Source of the DNA: an uncultured Saprospiraceae bacterium
GTDB lineage: Bacteria > Bacteroidota > Bacteroidia > Chitinophagales > Saprospiraceae
Direction of reading: 5' to 3'
DNA: 39,966 bases
NCBI GenBank assembly: GCA_937923345.1
Contig: CAKZVJ010000148.1
Span: forward strand, 1-39,966
The notes under the pieces were generated by a model. It was not told the origin of the DNA, ran no database searches, and saw only the letters and a list, made by a program, of their open reading frames with translations. Below are positions 16,880 through 23,828 of the stretch, piece by piece (position 1 is the first letter of the stretch; each line of letters starts with the position of its first letter). Both the position numbers and the translations under genes were made by a program.

Positions 16880-18544
16880 TTAACTTGAGATTATTTTTCC
16901 GTTATTAATTTCAATTTTTCCAGGGATATATTTTTGCCATATATCATCTACAGAAGCGACGATTATCTTCCACCTATTCTCCTTAGATGTTATGGTTTTA
17001 ATAATTGAAGCTTTTTCATCTTGATTTACATGATCTAGTGGATCCTCTAAAATTAATAACCTGGGATTGGTGGCTAGAGCCCTCGCAAGCAAAATCCTAT
17101 TTTGTACATTTGAAGGAGTCTTATTTCCTTCGGGATCAACTACGGTCTTGAAGCCCAATGGCATTCGAGACAGGTACGGGGATAAGCCTGTTAAGTTAAT
17201 CGCTTTATTGATATGTTCAGGTGTCGCATTTGGACGATTCATGGATATGTTTTCAAGTATGGTACCATGAAATATTTCACCATTGCTAAGGCAGAAGCCT
17301 ATTTCTTCCTTGAGTTTGTCGAAATCCAACGATTTGATTGGAAAGCCATTGTACTTCACTATTCCATCTGCTGGCTCTAACACTCCAGCCAAGATTTTTA
17401 AAATCGTCGATTTTCCAGAACTAGGTGGCCCTGCAATCACTGTGGAAGTGTTGTTTGGGATTGTGAAATTGATATTCTCTAAATTATTAGTAGCTGCATT
17501 TCGATACCTATAAGAAAGATTTTCTGCAGTGATAGAAAATGACTCATTCGATTTTTTTAGCATTACTCCTTCAAATTCGTCTAAAGGCTTGTCGAAAACA
17601 AACCCAATTTTTTCTAGTGCTGTAAGCACATCATATATTGATTCTATCGTCTTGATTATCTTTTCTACCGATGCAATAATTAGGATAATGATGATCTCTG
17701 CTGCAACAAACTGCCCTATGTTCATCTGTTCATTAAAAACGAGCATGCTTCCAGTTATCAAAAGCCCTGAAGCTACTAGTACTTTAAATATTATAAGGTA
17801 TAAAGACTGAGATATAATAACATTAAAGTGATCTTCTCTCGCAGTAAGGTAGGAGTCAACTTGTTCATCAGTTTTGCTCAATCCAATCTTGTTGTCACTC
17901 GCTAATTTAAACGATAATTTACTTCTTGCTATTTCCTCAATCCAGAAGGCTATCTTATATTTTGCTGATGATTCTTGAATACTTGTGCGCAATCCCCTCG
18001 GTCCAGTGGCAGCGATTATTAGATATACTATAATAAGCAGCAGGATACTAAAAATAATAAAAAATGGGTGATATAGACTTAATACAATCAGGCCCACTAC
18101 AATCTGGAAAATACCCAAAGAGAAATCAATAAGTATCTTAGGGAGCCCTTTCTGAATGGTCAGGGTGTCAAAGAAGCGATTGGCTAGATCAGGACCATAG
18201 TAGTCTCTAAAAGCTTCATACTTGATCTTGGGTATGCGCAATGCAAATTCAAAAGAAGCATTACTAAATATACGCTGCGATAGATTCTCTACTATTCTTA
18301 GTTGCATTAGCTGCAATATCCCTGTAAGCGCTATGCCTAATATGACCAATGCCACAAGGATATACCACGAGGTTGTAATTCTTCCTCCTTGGATAAGATT
18401 TACAATTGCTTGGATACCTAACGGAAGAGATAAATTTACAACACCATTGAAAAAAGCGTAAATATATACTTGATATATATCTTGCCTTTCTAAGGAAAGT
18501 AATTGATTAAATCGCCTTAGAGGCCTAGTAGCAGTTGAGCTCAT
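16880..18544 (-). CDS. ABC exporter (membrane + nucleotide-binding domain) with degenerate ATPase motifs
   Basis: This 554-residue half-transporter has membrane helices over about 25-300 and a nucleotide-binding domain from about 336. It has no N-terminal peptidase domain. Walker A is intact (GPPSSGKST, 372-380). Aligned with normal exporters, the other motifs are altered. The Q-loop Gln is replaced near S420. The LSGGQ signature is replaced by TPSNV (about 476-480). Walker B reads LLILED (496-501) with the D-E order swapped. The D-loop SALD is DHVN, and the switch His is replaced near S531. The surrounding fold (ILLARALATNPRLLILED) is otherwise well kept, so this is not random decay. As a homodimer it would have two abnormal ATP sites. 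It may be a family-specific variant of Bacteroidota exporters. Confidence 0.85.
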   Translation of the reverse strand: MSSTATRPLRRFNQLLSLERQDIYQVYIYAFFNGVVNLSLPLGIQAIVNLIQGGRITTSWYILVALVILGIALTGILQLMQLRIVENLSQRIFSNASFEFALRIPKIKYEAFRDYYGPDLANRFFDTLTIQKGLPKILIDFSLGIFQIVVGLIVLSLYHPFFIIFSILLLIIVYLIIAATGPRGLRTSIQESSAKYKIAFWIEEIARSKLSFKLASDNKIGLSKTDEQVDSYLTAREDHFNVIISQSLYLIIFKVLVASGLLITGSMLVFNEQMNIGQFVAAEIIIILIIASVEKIIKTIESIYDVLTALEKIGFVFDKPLDEFEGVMLKKSNESFSITAENLSYRYRNAATNNLENINFTIPNNTSTVIAGPPSSGKSTILKILAGVLEPADGIVKYNGFPIKSLDFDKLKEEIGFCLSNGEIFHGTILENISMNRPNATPEHINKAINLTGLSPYLSRMPLGFKTVVDPEGNKTPSNVQNRILLARALATNPRLLILEDPLDHVNQDEKASIIKTITSKENRWKIIVASVDDIWQKYIPGKIEINNGKIISS

Positions 18545-18579
18545 TCGCTAAATTAATTAATAAAAGATGTTCCTTAGAT

Positions 18580-18873
18580 TTAATAAGCACTATTAAGCTT
18601 ATTATGTTTGTTTAGCTGCCGCTTTATTTTTGTGGATAATTCTGACCAAGCGCTCTTTAAGCTTCTAGATTTGGTAGAAACTACTATATCCGGTCCTGGT
18701 ACTCCCATCTTTACTGTGATTTCGTAGCGTTCAGGGCTAGAGGAGATATTTTTTATATATATTTCGCTGTATATCAATCTGTGATACTTTCTACTTAGTT
18801 TCAAAATTTTCCATTTAGCAAATCGTATGTATTTATTGGGTACGGCTGCTTGATTTCGGACGATAAATTTCAT
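18580..18873 (-). CDS. HPF/RaiA-like ribosome-associated protein
   Basis: This 97-residue basic protein begins MKFIVRNQAAVPNKYIRFA. It has the beta-alpha-beta-beta-beta-alpha pattern of hibernation-promoting/RaiA (S30AE) proteins, including KMGVPGPDIVVSTKSRSLKSAW (about 56-77; quoted here as landmark KMGVPGPDIVV) and a Lys/Arg-rich last helix. It is the first gene of the minus-strand operon, 35 bases before the exporter. Its cytoplasmic, ribosome-directed family contrasts with the envelope roles of the downstream genes. The homology is by eye and moderately strong. The operon link suggests slowing translation during the stress that induces the exporter. Confidence 0.72.
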   Translation of the reverse strand: MKFIVRNQAAVPNKYIRFAKWKILKLSRKYHRLIYSEIYIKNISSSPERYEITVKMGVPGPDIVVSTKSRSLKSAWSELSTKIKRQLNKHNKLNSAY

Positions 18874-18896
18874 ATAAGTTGATTTTAAACATTTTT

Positions 18897-18927
18897 AGTA
18901 ATAATGTGTATACATGTTAGTATTACT
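18897..18927. promoter_or_regulatory. Palindromic operator candidate between the efflux operon and tetR
   Basis: The perfect 8-bp palindrome TGTATACA (18907-18914) is flanked by AGTAATA (18897-18903) and TATTACT (18921-18927), which are reverse complements. It lies in the 120-base divergent region between the two transcription units, the expected place for a TetR-family binding site. Confidence 0.5.
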
Positions 18928-18951
18928 TACGAGAACGCTTGTTTATACTTA

Positions 18952-18978
18952 TTGTTTAATGAGTATTTACTATTTTTG
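18952..18978 (+). promoter_or_regulatory. Bacteroidota-type promoter candidate for tetR
   Basis: TATTTTTG (18971-18978) fits the -7 consensus TAnnTTTG. A TTG at 18952-18954 lies about 16 bases upstream. The start codon is 16 bases downstream of the -7 box. Confidence 0.4.
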
Positions 18979-18993
18979 TTAAAATTGTGATTT

Positions 18994-19668
18994 ATGTCTT
19001 TAAAATTAAGATTTGAGTTACCTGAGAAACTCTACCTAAAAGATCCCCAAGATTCAGAATACGGTCAAAGACTACTAGATAATGCTATAGATCTGATGGA
19101 TGAGCTAGGATTTGAATCGTTTACCTTTCGTAAACTAGCCATAAGAATGTCTTCATCTGAAGTCTCTATCTATAGATATTTTGAAAATAAGCACTTATTA
19201 TTAGTCTATCTCAATTGTTGGTATTGGGAGTGGGTTACTTATCTTATTGATATCCAAACCATGAATGTCAAAGATAGTTCTGAAAAGCTCAACATCGCCT
19301 TACACCATATGATTCATGCCAGCAAAGAATCAAAACTATGTGATTATATCAATGAAAATATGCTCTTTAAGGTAATTATGAAAGAGAGCTCTAAGGCATA
19401 CCATATCTCTAGTATAGATGAAGAAAATAAGTACGGCTTCTTTTTACCTTACAAGGAGTTGGTCAGCCGTATTGCTAAGATAATTGAAGAGATAAATCCA
19501 CAATTCAGATACGCTAAAAGTCTAGGATCCACACTTTTTGAGATGGTCAACAATCAATTATATTATGCGGAGCACCTTCCTCGATTGACCAGTCTCAACA
19601 AAAACAAACGTCTTTCAGAATTAGAAGCAATGGTTAATCATTTTGCTTTTGCTGTTGTCAATAATTAG
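18994..19668 (+). CDS. TetR/AcrR-family transcriptional regulator
   Basis: This 224-residue regulator has an N-terminal helix-turn-helix over about residues 24-70: LLDNAIDLMDELGFESFTFR, KLAIRMSSSEVSIYRYFENK and HLLL, the classic TetR pattern. The larger C-terminal part is helical and would bind the ligand. It is divergent from the HPF-ABC-HlyD-thioesterase-TolC operon and lies 3 bases upstream of a beta-lactamase gene, so it probably represses both units. The ligand is unknown; a drug or an envelope metabolite is the natural guess from context. Confidence 0.88.
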   Translation: MSLKLRFELPEKLYLKDPQDSEYGQRLLDNAIDLMDELGFESFTFRKLAIRMSSSEVSIYRYFENKHLLLVYLNCWYWEWVTYLIDIQTMNVKDSSEKLNIALHHMIHASKESKLCDYINENMLFKVIMKESSKAYHISSIDEENKYGFFLPYKELVSRIAKIIEEINPQFRYAKSLGSTLFEMVNNQLYYAEHLPRLTSLNKNKRLSELEAMVNHFAFAVVNN

Positions 19669-19671
19669 AAC

Positions 19672-20520
19672 ATGAGATGCCTCCCAATTGCCTTATTTTG
19701 GATAATGCTTCTTCTTTCTTGCAATACCGAAAAGGTTCCTACCAAATCATCTACTCATACCACTACTCCTTTAGAAAAGTATACTTCAGAATTTCAATTC
19801 ATACTCGACTCCGCAAAATTAACTGGCTCGATTTTAATTTATGATATAAAAGACAATGCGTATTTTTCCAACGATTTTGATCAGGCTCGAATTGGGAAAC
19901 TTCCCGCATCTACTTTCAAGATTCCCAATTCTATTATAGGGATAGAGTCAGGGATAGTACAAAGTGATAGCACTCTCTTTAAGTGGGACGGACAAACAAG
20001 AAGTATTAAAAATTGGAACCAAGATTTAATTTTTCGAGATGCATTCAAGTACTCTTGTGTCCCTTGTTATCAAGAGTTAGCTAGAAAAATAGGAGCACAA
20101 AAAATGTCCGCATATGTGGCAAAGCTAGACTACGGGAATATGAAATTTGACACATCAAATATTGACATGTTTTGGTTAGAAGGTGCCTCTCGCATTAGCC
20201 AATTTCAACAGTTGGATTTTCTCAAAAGATTGTATAATGCCGAACTTCCTATTTCGAAGCGTACCGAAAAAATAGTGAAAAATATGATGCGCTTGGAAGA
20301 AAATGAACACTTTGCCTTGAGTGGAAAGACGGGTTGGTCTATCAGCGATGGGCAAAACAATGCTTGGTTTGTAGGTTGGCTTGAAACCAAACCCAAGACG
20401 TATTTATTTGCTGTCAATATAGACCCATCTGAAGAATTTGATATGAGCAAATTTCCCAAAATTAGAATGGAAATTACCATGGAAGCTTTCCACCAAATGC
20501 AAATCATACCAGATCCCTAG
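19672..20520 (+). CDS. Class D (OXA-type) beta-lactamase, lipoprotein
   Basis: This is a 282-residue serine beta-lactamase with every class D landmark: STFK at 80-83 (nucleophile Ser80, carboxylatable Lys83), SxV at 128-130 (SCV), YGN at 154-156 and KTG at 219-221. The segment FWLEGASRIS after YGN and the tryptophan-rich NNAWFVGWLE also fit. The N-terminus ends in a good lipobox (LLLSC17), so it is probably membrane-anchored in the periplasm. It follows tetR by 3 bases, almost certainly in one transcript. It should hydrolyse penicillins; the spectrum cannot be judged. Its base composition matches its neighbours and no mobile element is adjacent, so it looks resident rather than newly acquired. 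Confidence 0.93.
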   Translation: MRCLPIALFWIMLLLSCNTEKVPTKSSTHTTTPLEKYTSEFQFILDSAKLTGSILIYDIKDNAYFSNDFDQARIGKLPASTFKIPNSIIGIESGIVQSDSTLFKWDGQTRSIKNWNQDLIFRDAFKYSCVPCYQELARKIGAQKMSAYVAKLDYGNMKFDTSNIDMFWLEGASRISQFQQLDFLKRLYNAELPISKRTEKIVKNMMRLEENEHFALSGKTGWSISDGQNNAWFVGWLETKPKTYLFAVNIDPSEEFDMSKFPKIRMEITMEAFHQMQIIPDP

Positions 20521-20638
20521 AGACGCAAAATATTGCGTCTCCAACCCGCAAGATATTGCATCTCCAACGATCAAGATATTGTATCTCCAACCCGCAAGAT
20601 ATTGCGTCTACCATTTCAAGAAGTTGCATCTCGAAGTA
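20520..20638. repeat. 23-bp tandem repeats with palindromic GAGACGCAA core
   Basis: Starting at the last base of the bla stop codon, GAGACGCAA (20520-20528) pairs with TTGCGTCTC (20533-20541). The unit CAAGATATTGCGTCTCCAAC plus three bases then repeats with a 23-base period: about 20526, 20549, 20572, 20595 and a degenerate copy at 20617. Copies differ by one or a few bases (GCG, GCA, GTA before TCT). It is not a CRISPR array because there are no unique spacers. Confidence 0.9.
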
Positions 20639-20644
20639 ATTATA

Positions 20645-20830
20645 CTAGGCGAGCCGGTTCAGGCGGAAGCCCTAGAGGACAAGCGGTGGAAGTGGTATAG
20701 GATGTGGTGTGTGCCATCAATAAAATTCTCTATTGTAACCAACAAATAAAAATCAAAAATTTTATTGATGATGCGCTGGCCCCACATCCTATAGAAGCGG
20801 ACGACGCGACCCAAGGTTTTTTGGAGGCGT
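20645..20830 (-). repeat. Structured dispersed element, copy E (long hairpin)
   Basis: Read on the minus strand it has the family ends: CGCGTCGTCCGCTTCTATAG on one side and TATACCACTTCCACCGCTTG on the other. Between them it forms a long two-part hairpin. TATAGGATGTGG (20696-20707) pairs with CCACATCCTATA (20782-20793), 12 bp perfect. CATCAATAAAATT (20715-20727) pairs with AATTTTATTGATG (20758-20770), 13 bp perfect. A roughly 30-base AT-rich loop closes it. A 61-codon minus-strand frame across it is a by-product of the palindrome. Confidence 0.85.
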
Positions 20831-20834
20831 GGGT

Positions 20835-20857
20835 GTAGACGCATGGTATGCGTCTAC
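20835..20857. repeat. Small palindrome GTAGACGCAT/ATGCGTCTAC
   Basis: Perfect 10-bp arms (20835-20844 and 20848-20857) flank a 3-base loop. It is the third member of the GTAGAGACG/GTAGACGC palindrome family in this window. The rest of the gap up to 21192 shows a TACTTTTG box at 21031-21038 that could be a -7 element for the next gene, and nothing else. Confidence 0.8.
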
Positions 20858-21192
20858 GAGTAGAGCCAAAACCGCAGGGATGGCCCCATATCTATCTCCA
20901 CATCCAACTCGATTCAATTGCCGAATTTGCAGTGTGTATCTATAGCGTAAAAAAGGTTGATAGCCAAAGTATTACGCTGGCCTAAATTCGGATGAAGCAA
21001 TACTTAACTTAGGCTTAACATTAGAAAAATTACTTTTGTAAATAGCGAATAATTAGTCTCAAGATCTATTTATTCCGCACTCATTATGAAATCAGATTTA
21101 GCTTACAAACCTTGTATATTGGCTCAATAATTCCCTTAGAGTACGATTTTGGTTCAGTGGCCAACGCAAAAGACCTAAAAAAGGAATTGAAT

Positions 21193-22980
21193 ATGTTCTC
21201 AAATAAAATTAGCAAAGTAATCTTTTCTGTTTTTATCATTCTGATTTTTCAATCGTCTTGTTTATTTGCTGCGGACGAATCCACAGGTCTCAGCTTCGGT
21301 TTCTGGGACGCAGTTCAAATAATTGGTTCGCTTGCTTTTTTCATATATGGTATGAAGTTGATGAGTGATGGGATTCAACGGGCGGCAGGATCCCAGATGC
21401 GAAATGTCTTGCGGACGATGACTAAGAATCGGTACCTAGGTGTGTTTACTGGATTTTTGATTACGGCTTTGGTCCAGTCTTCTTCTGCTACGACCGTGAT
21501 GACGGTGTCCTTTGTCAATGCGGGTCTGCTTTCATTAGTAGAGTCGGCAGGTGTAATGATGGGAGCAAATATTGGTACCACCATCACTGGATGGGTCGTC
21601 TCATTATTAGGTTTTAAACTTAAACTTTCAGCTTATTCCATCCCATTATTTGCCGTAGGAGTACCGATGTTATTTGCGGGTAAAAATAAAGTAAAGCATT
21701 GGGGAGAATTTATAGTCGGTTTTGCTATTTTGTTTATGGGATTAAGCTATTTGAAGGGAGCAGTGCCTGACTTGAAGCAAAATCCAGAAGTACTAAACTT
21801 TTTGCAACAGTTTACGCAATGGGGTTTTTTTTCTAGATTGTTTTTTGTCTTTGTAGGAACGATAGTAACCATAGTTGTCCAATCCTCTTCTGCAGCCATG
21901 GCCATTACACTTACGCTTTGTTCGCAAGGAATTTTACCTTTTGAGGTGGCAGCAGCTATGATATTAGGAGAAAATATTGGCACCACTATTACAGCGGAGT
22001 TGGCCTCACTGGTAGGCAATACAAACGCAAAAAGATCAGCGCGTATCCACTCGATGTTCAATATCATTGGGGTTACTTGGATGGTTATTTTGATGCCTTT
22101 GATCTTGCCATCATTATCCAATTTTGCGCAGTCTACATTCGGTATGGCGAATCCTTACACCAGCGCCGAGTCGATGCCAATAGCTTTGTCGGCTTTTCAT
22201 ACGTTTTTCAATATCACCAACGTACTCTTATTGCTTGCATTTGTGCCCTGGTTGGTAAAGATGGCTATCAAGACAGTACCTGAGAAGGAGTCAGAAGAAA
22301 GCATGGAAAGGTTGAAATTTATCAACACTACTAATAGGACTCCAGAGTTGGCGACTGTAGAGTTGCAAAAAGAGGTAGCAAGATATGGAGAAATCACCAC
22401 TAGAATGCTCGGCTTCAGTAAAGAACTAATCAATTCTATTGATGAAAAAAATAGTTTTGACTTGATTGCTAAACTCAGAAAATATGAAGACATCACGGAT
22501 AAGTTCGAAGAAGAAATAACCAAGTATATTACTGATTTGTCAGATCAGCAGATGACTCACAAAACCTCACTAAGGTTACGTTCATTTTTCAATATCTGTA
22601 ACGATATGGAACGCATAGGAGATATCTTTTATCAATTGGCCAAAACAGTGGAAGTCAAGATTAGTCGAAAAATCTATTTTACACCAGAGCAAAGAAATCA
22701 ACTCAATGATTTAATAGAAATTGTAAGTAGAGCTTTTGATGAAATGAATCGTAATCTTAGTCTCGTTTCTTATGATGAAGCCACTATCGCAAAATGTTAC
22801 AAACTAGAAGAGGAGATCAATATCCAAAGAAACGCCATGCGTAAATTCAATAGGGAAAACCTAAATAACGAAAATTATAACGTAGATGCAGCCATGGTAT
22901 TTACCAATTTGTTTTCTTCATTGGAGAGAGTAGGAGACCACATCGTCAATGTCAACGAATCGGTAGCGGGTGAAATATAG
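21193..22980 (+). CDS. Na+/phosphate cotransporter family protein (PNaS) with PhoU-like tail
   Basis: From the ATG at 21193 the protein has 595 residues; an upstream TTG at 21112 is in frame but adds a poor leader. It shows the duplicated PNaS core: QSSSATT at 95-101 with GANIGTT at 124-130, then QSSSAAM at 230-236 with GENIGTT at 259-265. About nine to ten membrane helices lie between residues 8 and 390. The C-terminal 200 residues form charged helices with repeated ERIGD/ERVGD motifs, typical of a PhoU-like regulatory domain. It should import phosphate coupled to sodium across the inner membrane. A strong terminator follows. Confidence 0.92.
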   Translation: MFSNKISKVIFSVFIILIFQSSCLFAADESTGLSFGFWDAVQIIGSLAFFIYGMKLMSDGIQRAAGSQMRNVLRTMTKNRYLGVFTGFLITALVQSSSATTVMTVSFVNAGLLSLVESAGVMMGANIGTTITGWVVSLLGFKLKLSAYSIPLFAVGVPMLFAGKNKVKHWGEFIVGFAILFMGLSYLKGAVPDLKQNPEVLNFLQQFTQWGFFSRLFFVFVGTIVTIVVQSSSAAMAITLTLCSQGILPFEVAAAMILGENIGTTITAELASLVGNTNAKRSARIHSMFNIIGVTWMVILMPLILPSLSNFAQSTFGMANPYTSAESMPIALSAFHTFFNITNVLLLLAFVPWLVKMAIKTVPEKESEESMERLKFINTTNRTPELATVELQKEVARYGEITTRMLGFSKELINSIDEKNSFDLIAKLRKYEDITDKFEEEITKYITDLSDQQMTHKTSLRLRSFFNICNDMERIGDIFYQLAKTVEVKISRKIYFTPEQRNQLNDLIEIVSRAFDEMNRNLSLVSYDEATIAKCYKLEEEINIQRNAMRKFNRENLNNENYNVDAAMVFTNLFSSLERVGDHIVNVNESVAGEI

Positions 22981-23015
22981 CCCCTCATAATCTCGTATAC
23001 AGCACTTGCTGAAAA

Positions 23016-23055
23016 CCTGTCTTTGTATGAACTACGAAGACAGGCTTTTTTATTT
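23016..23055 (+). terminator. Rho-independent terminator after the Na/Pi transporter
   Basis: A 12-bp stem (23016-23027 with 23033-23044, one G-T pair) has a 5-base loop and is followed by CTTTTTTATTTT. Confidence 0.9.
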
Positions 23056-23060
23056 TATGC

Positions 23061-23247
23061 ATTGGGTGAGCCCTGTGACAAATCCCGAAAAGGTCTTCGT
23101 CACAGGTCGCGTCATCCGCTTTACGCACTACCTCATACTCCTATAGGATATAGTCGTACTTAGTCTCTCCTTAGGTCGAGCCGTCATTACTCCTTATCCT
23201 ATTAGTCGCTTGCGCTAGCTTGTATCACTACTACCGCTCTCACAAAG
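23061..23247 (+). repeat. Structured dispersed element, copy B
   Basis: The outer stem is GTGAG (23066-23070) with CTCAC (23239-23243). A 5' hairpin pairs CCTGTGAC (23072-23079) with GTCACAGG (23099-23106). The conserved block GCGTCATCCGCTT follows, then the central stem ATAGGATA (23143-23150) with TATCCTAT (23195-23202), and the 3' block CTACTACCGCTCTCAC. The layout matches copy C almost step by step while the stem sequences differ on both sides. Confidence 0.85.
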
Positions 23248-23828
23248 AAATTAAAATATTCCATTCGATCAGTTGGGGATGATCTAGGTAACTTGGCTCT
23301 ATAAAGATTTATGCAGGTAGAATAAAATAATCCTGAAAAGCTTGTCCCGATTTTCGTGGGGGTTCACACATCTAAGCTCAGGGGGTCTACTCTGTGTATT
23401 AATGCAATCCAAATTCAGATTTGTCTTTAAAGCGATTAGTCAATTCTCCCTTTTACCGGATACCTACTGGGCATACCCACACAATACACAGTAAAGCCGA
23501 TAGCTTTGACGATACTATTCTCATTATTTTTCTTTTTAGAAAAGAATAATGACGATGATTTCGTCCTACTTGACTCTAGAAATGGCAGTGTAATTCTTTA
23601 CAACAAAAATTTAGTAAAGTCAACACATATTGAAAATAAGACGAATTAGTTGGACGTAAAATGTACCATAAAATATTGAGTAGATACCATTTTATCAATC
23701 AACAACACATTTACGTATAAACCTTTTTTGTGATGGCATCGAATTTGCCTATTACTATTATTAAAGTCCAAGTTAGGGCTTTAAATAACAGATACAGTTC
23801 CCTTATTAGGATCTATAATAAGTAATCG
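23248..23828. other. Long 5' region of the giant surface-protein gene
   Basis: No gene is supported here. The 15-mer GCTTGTCCCGATTTT (23340-23354) repeats the one at 13548-13562 with similar following bases. The remaining ~450 bases before the giant gene are AT-rich and may hold its promoter, but I see no convincing TAnnTTTG box at a good distance. Confidence 0.4.

Noticed and set aside
20526..20638. Possible CRISPR array
   Set aside because: The units are contiguous 23-bp tandem repeats without unique spacers, and no cas genes are present.
20659..20844. 61-codon minus-strand frame
   Set aside because: It lies entirely inside the palindromic structured element E and is best explained by that repeat.
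22981..23828. A hidden small gene or tRNA in the 850-base gap before the giant gene
   Set aside because: I found no tRNA-like cloverleaf and no frame with coding character; the gap is explained by a terminator, element B and AT-rich upstream DNA.
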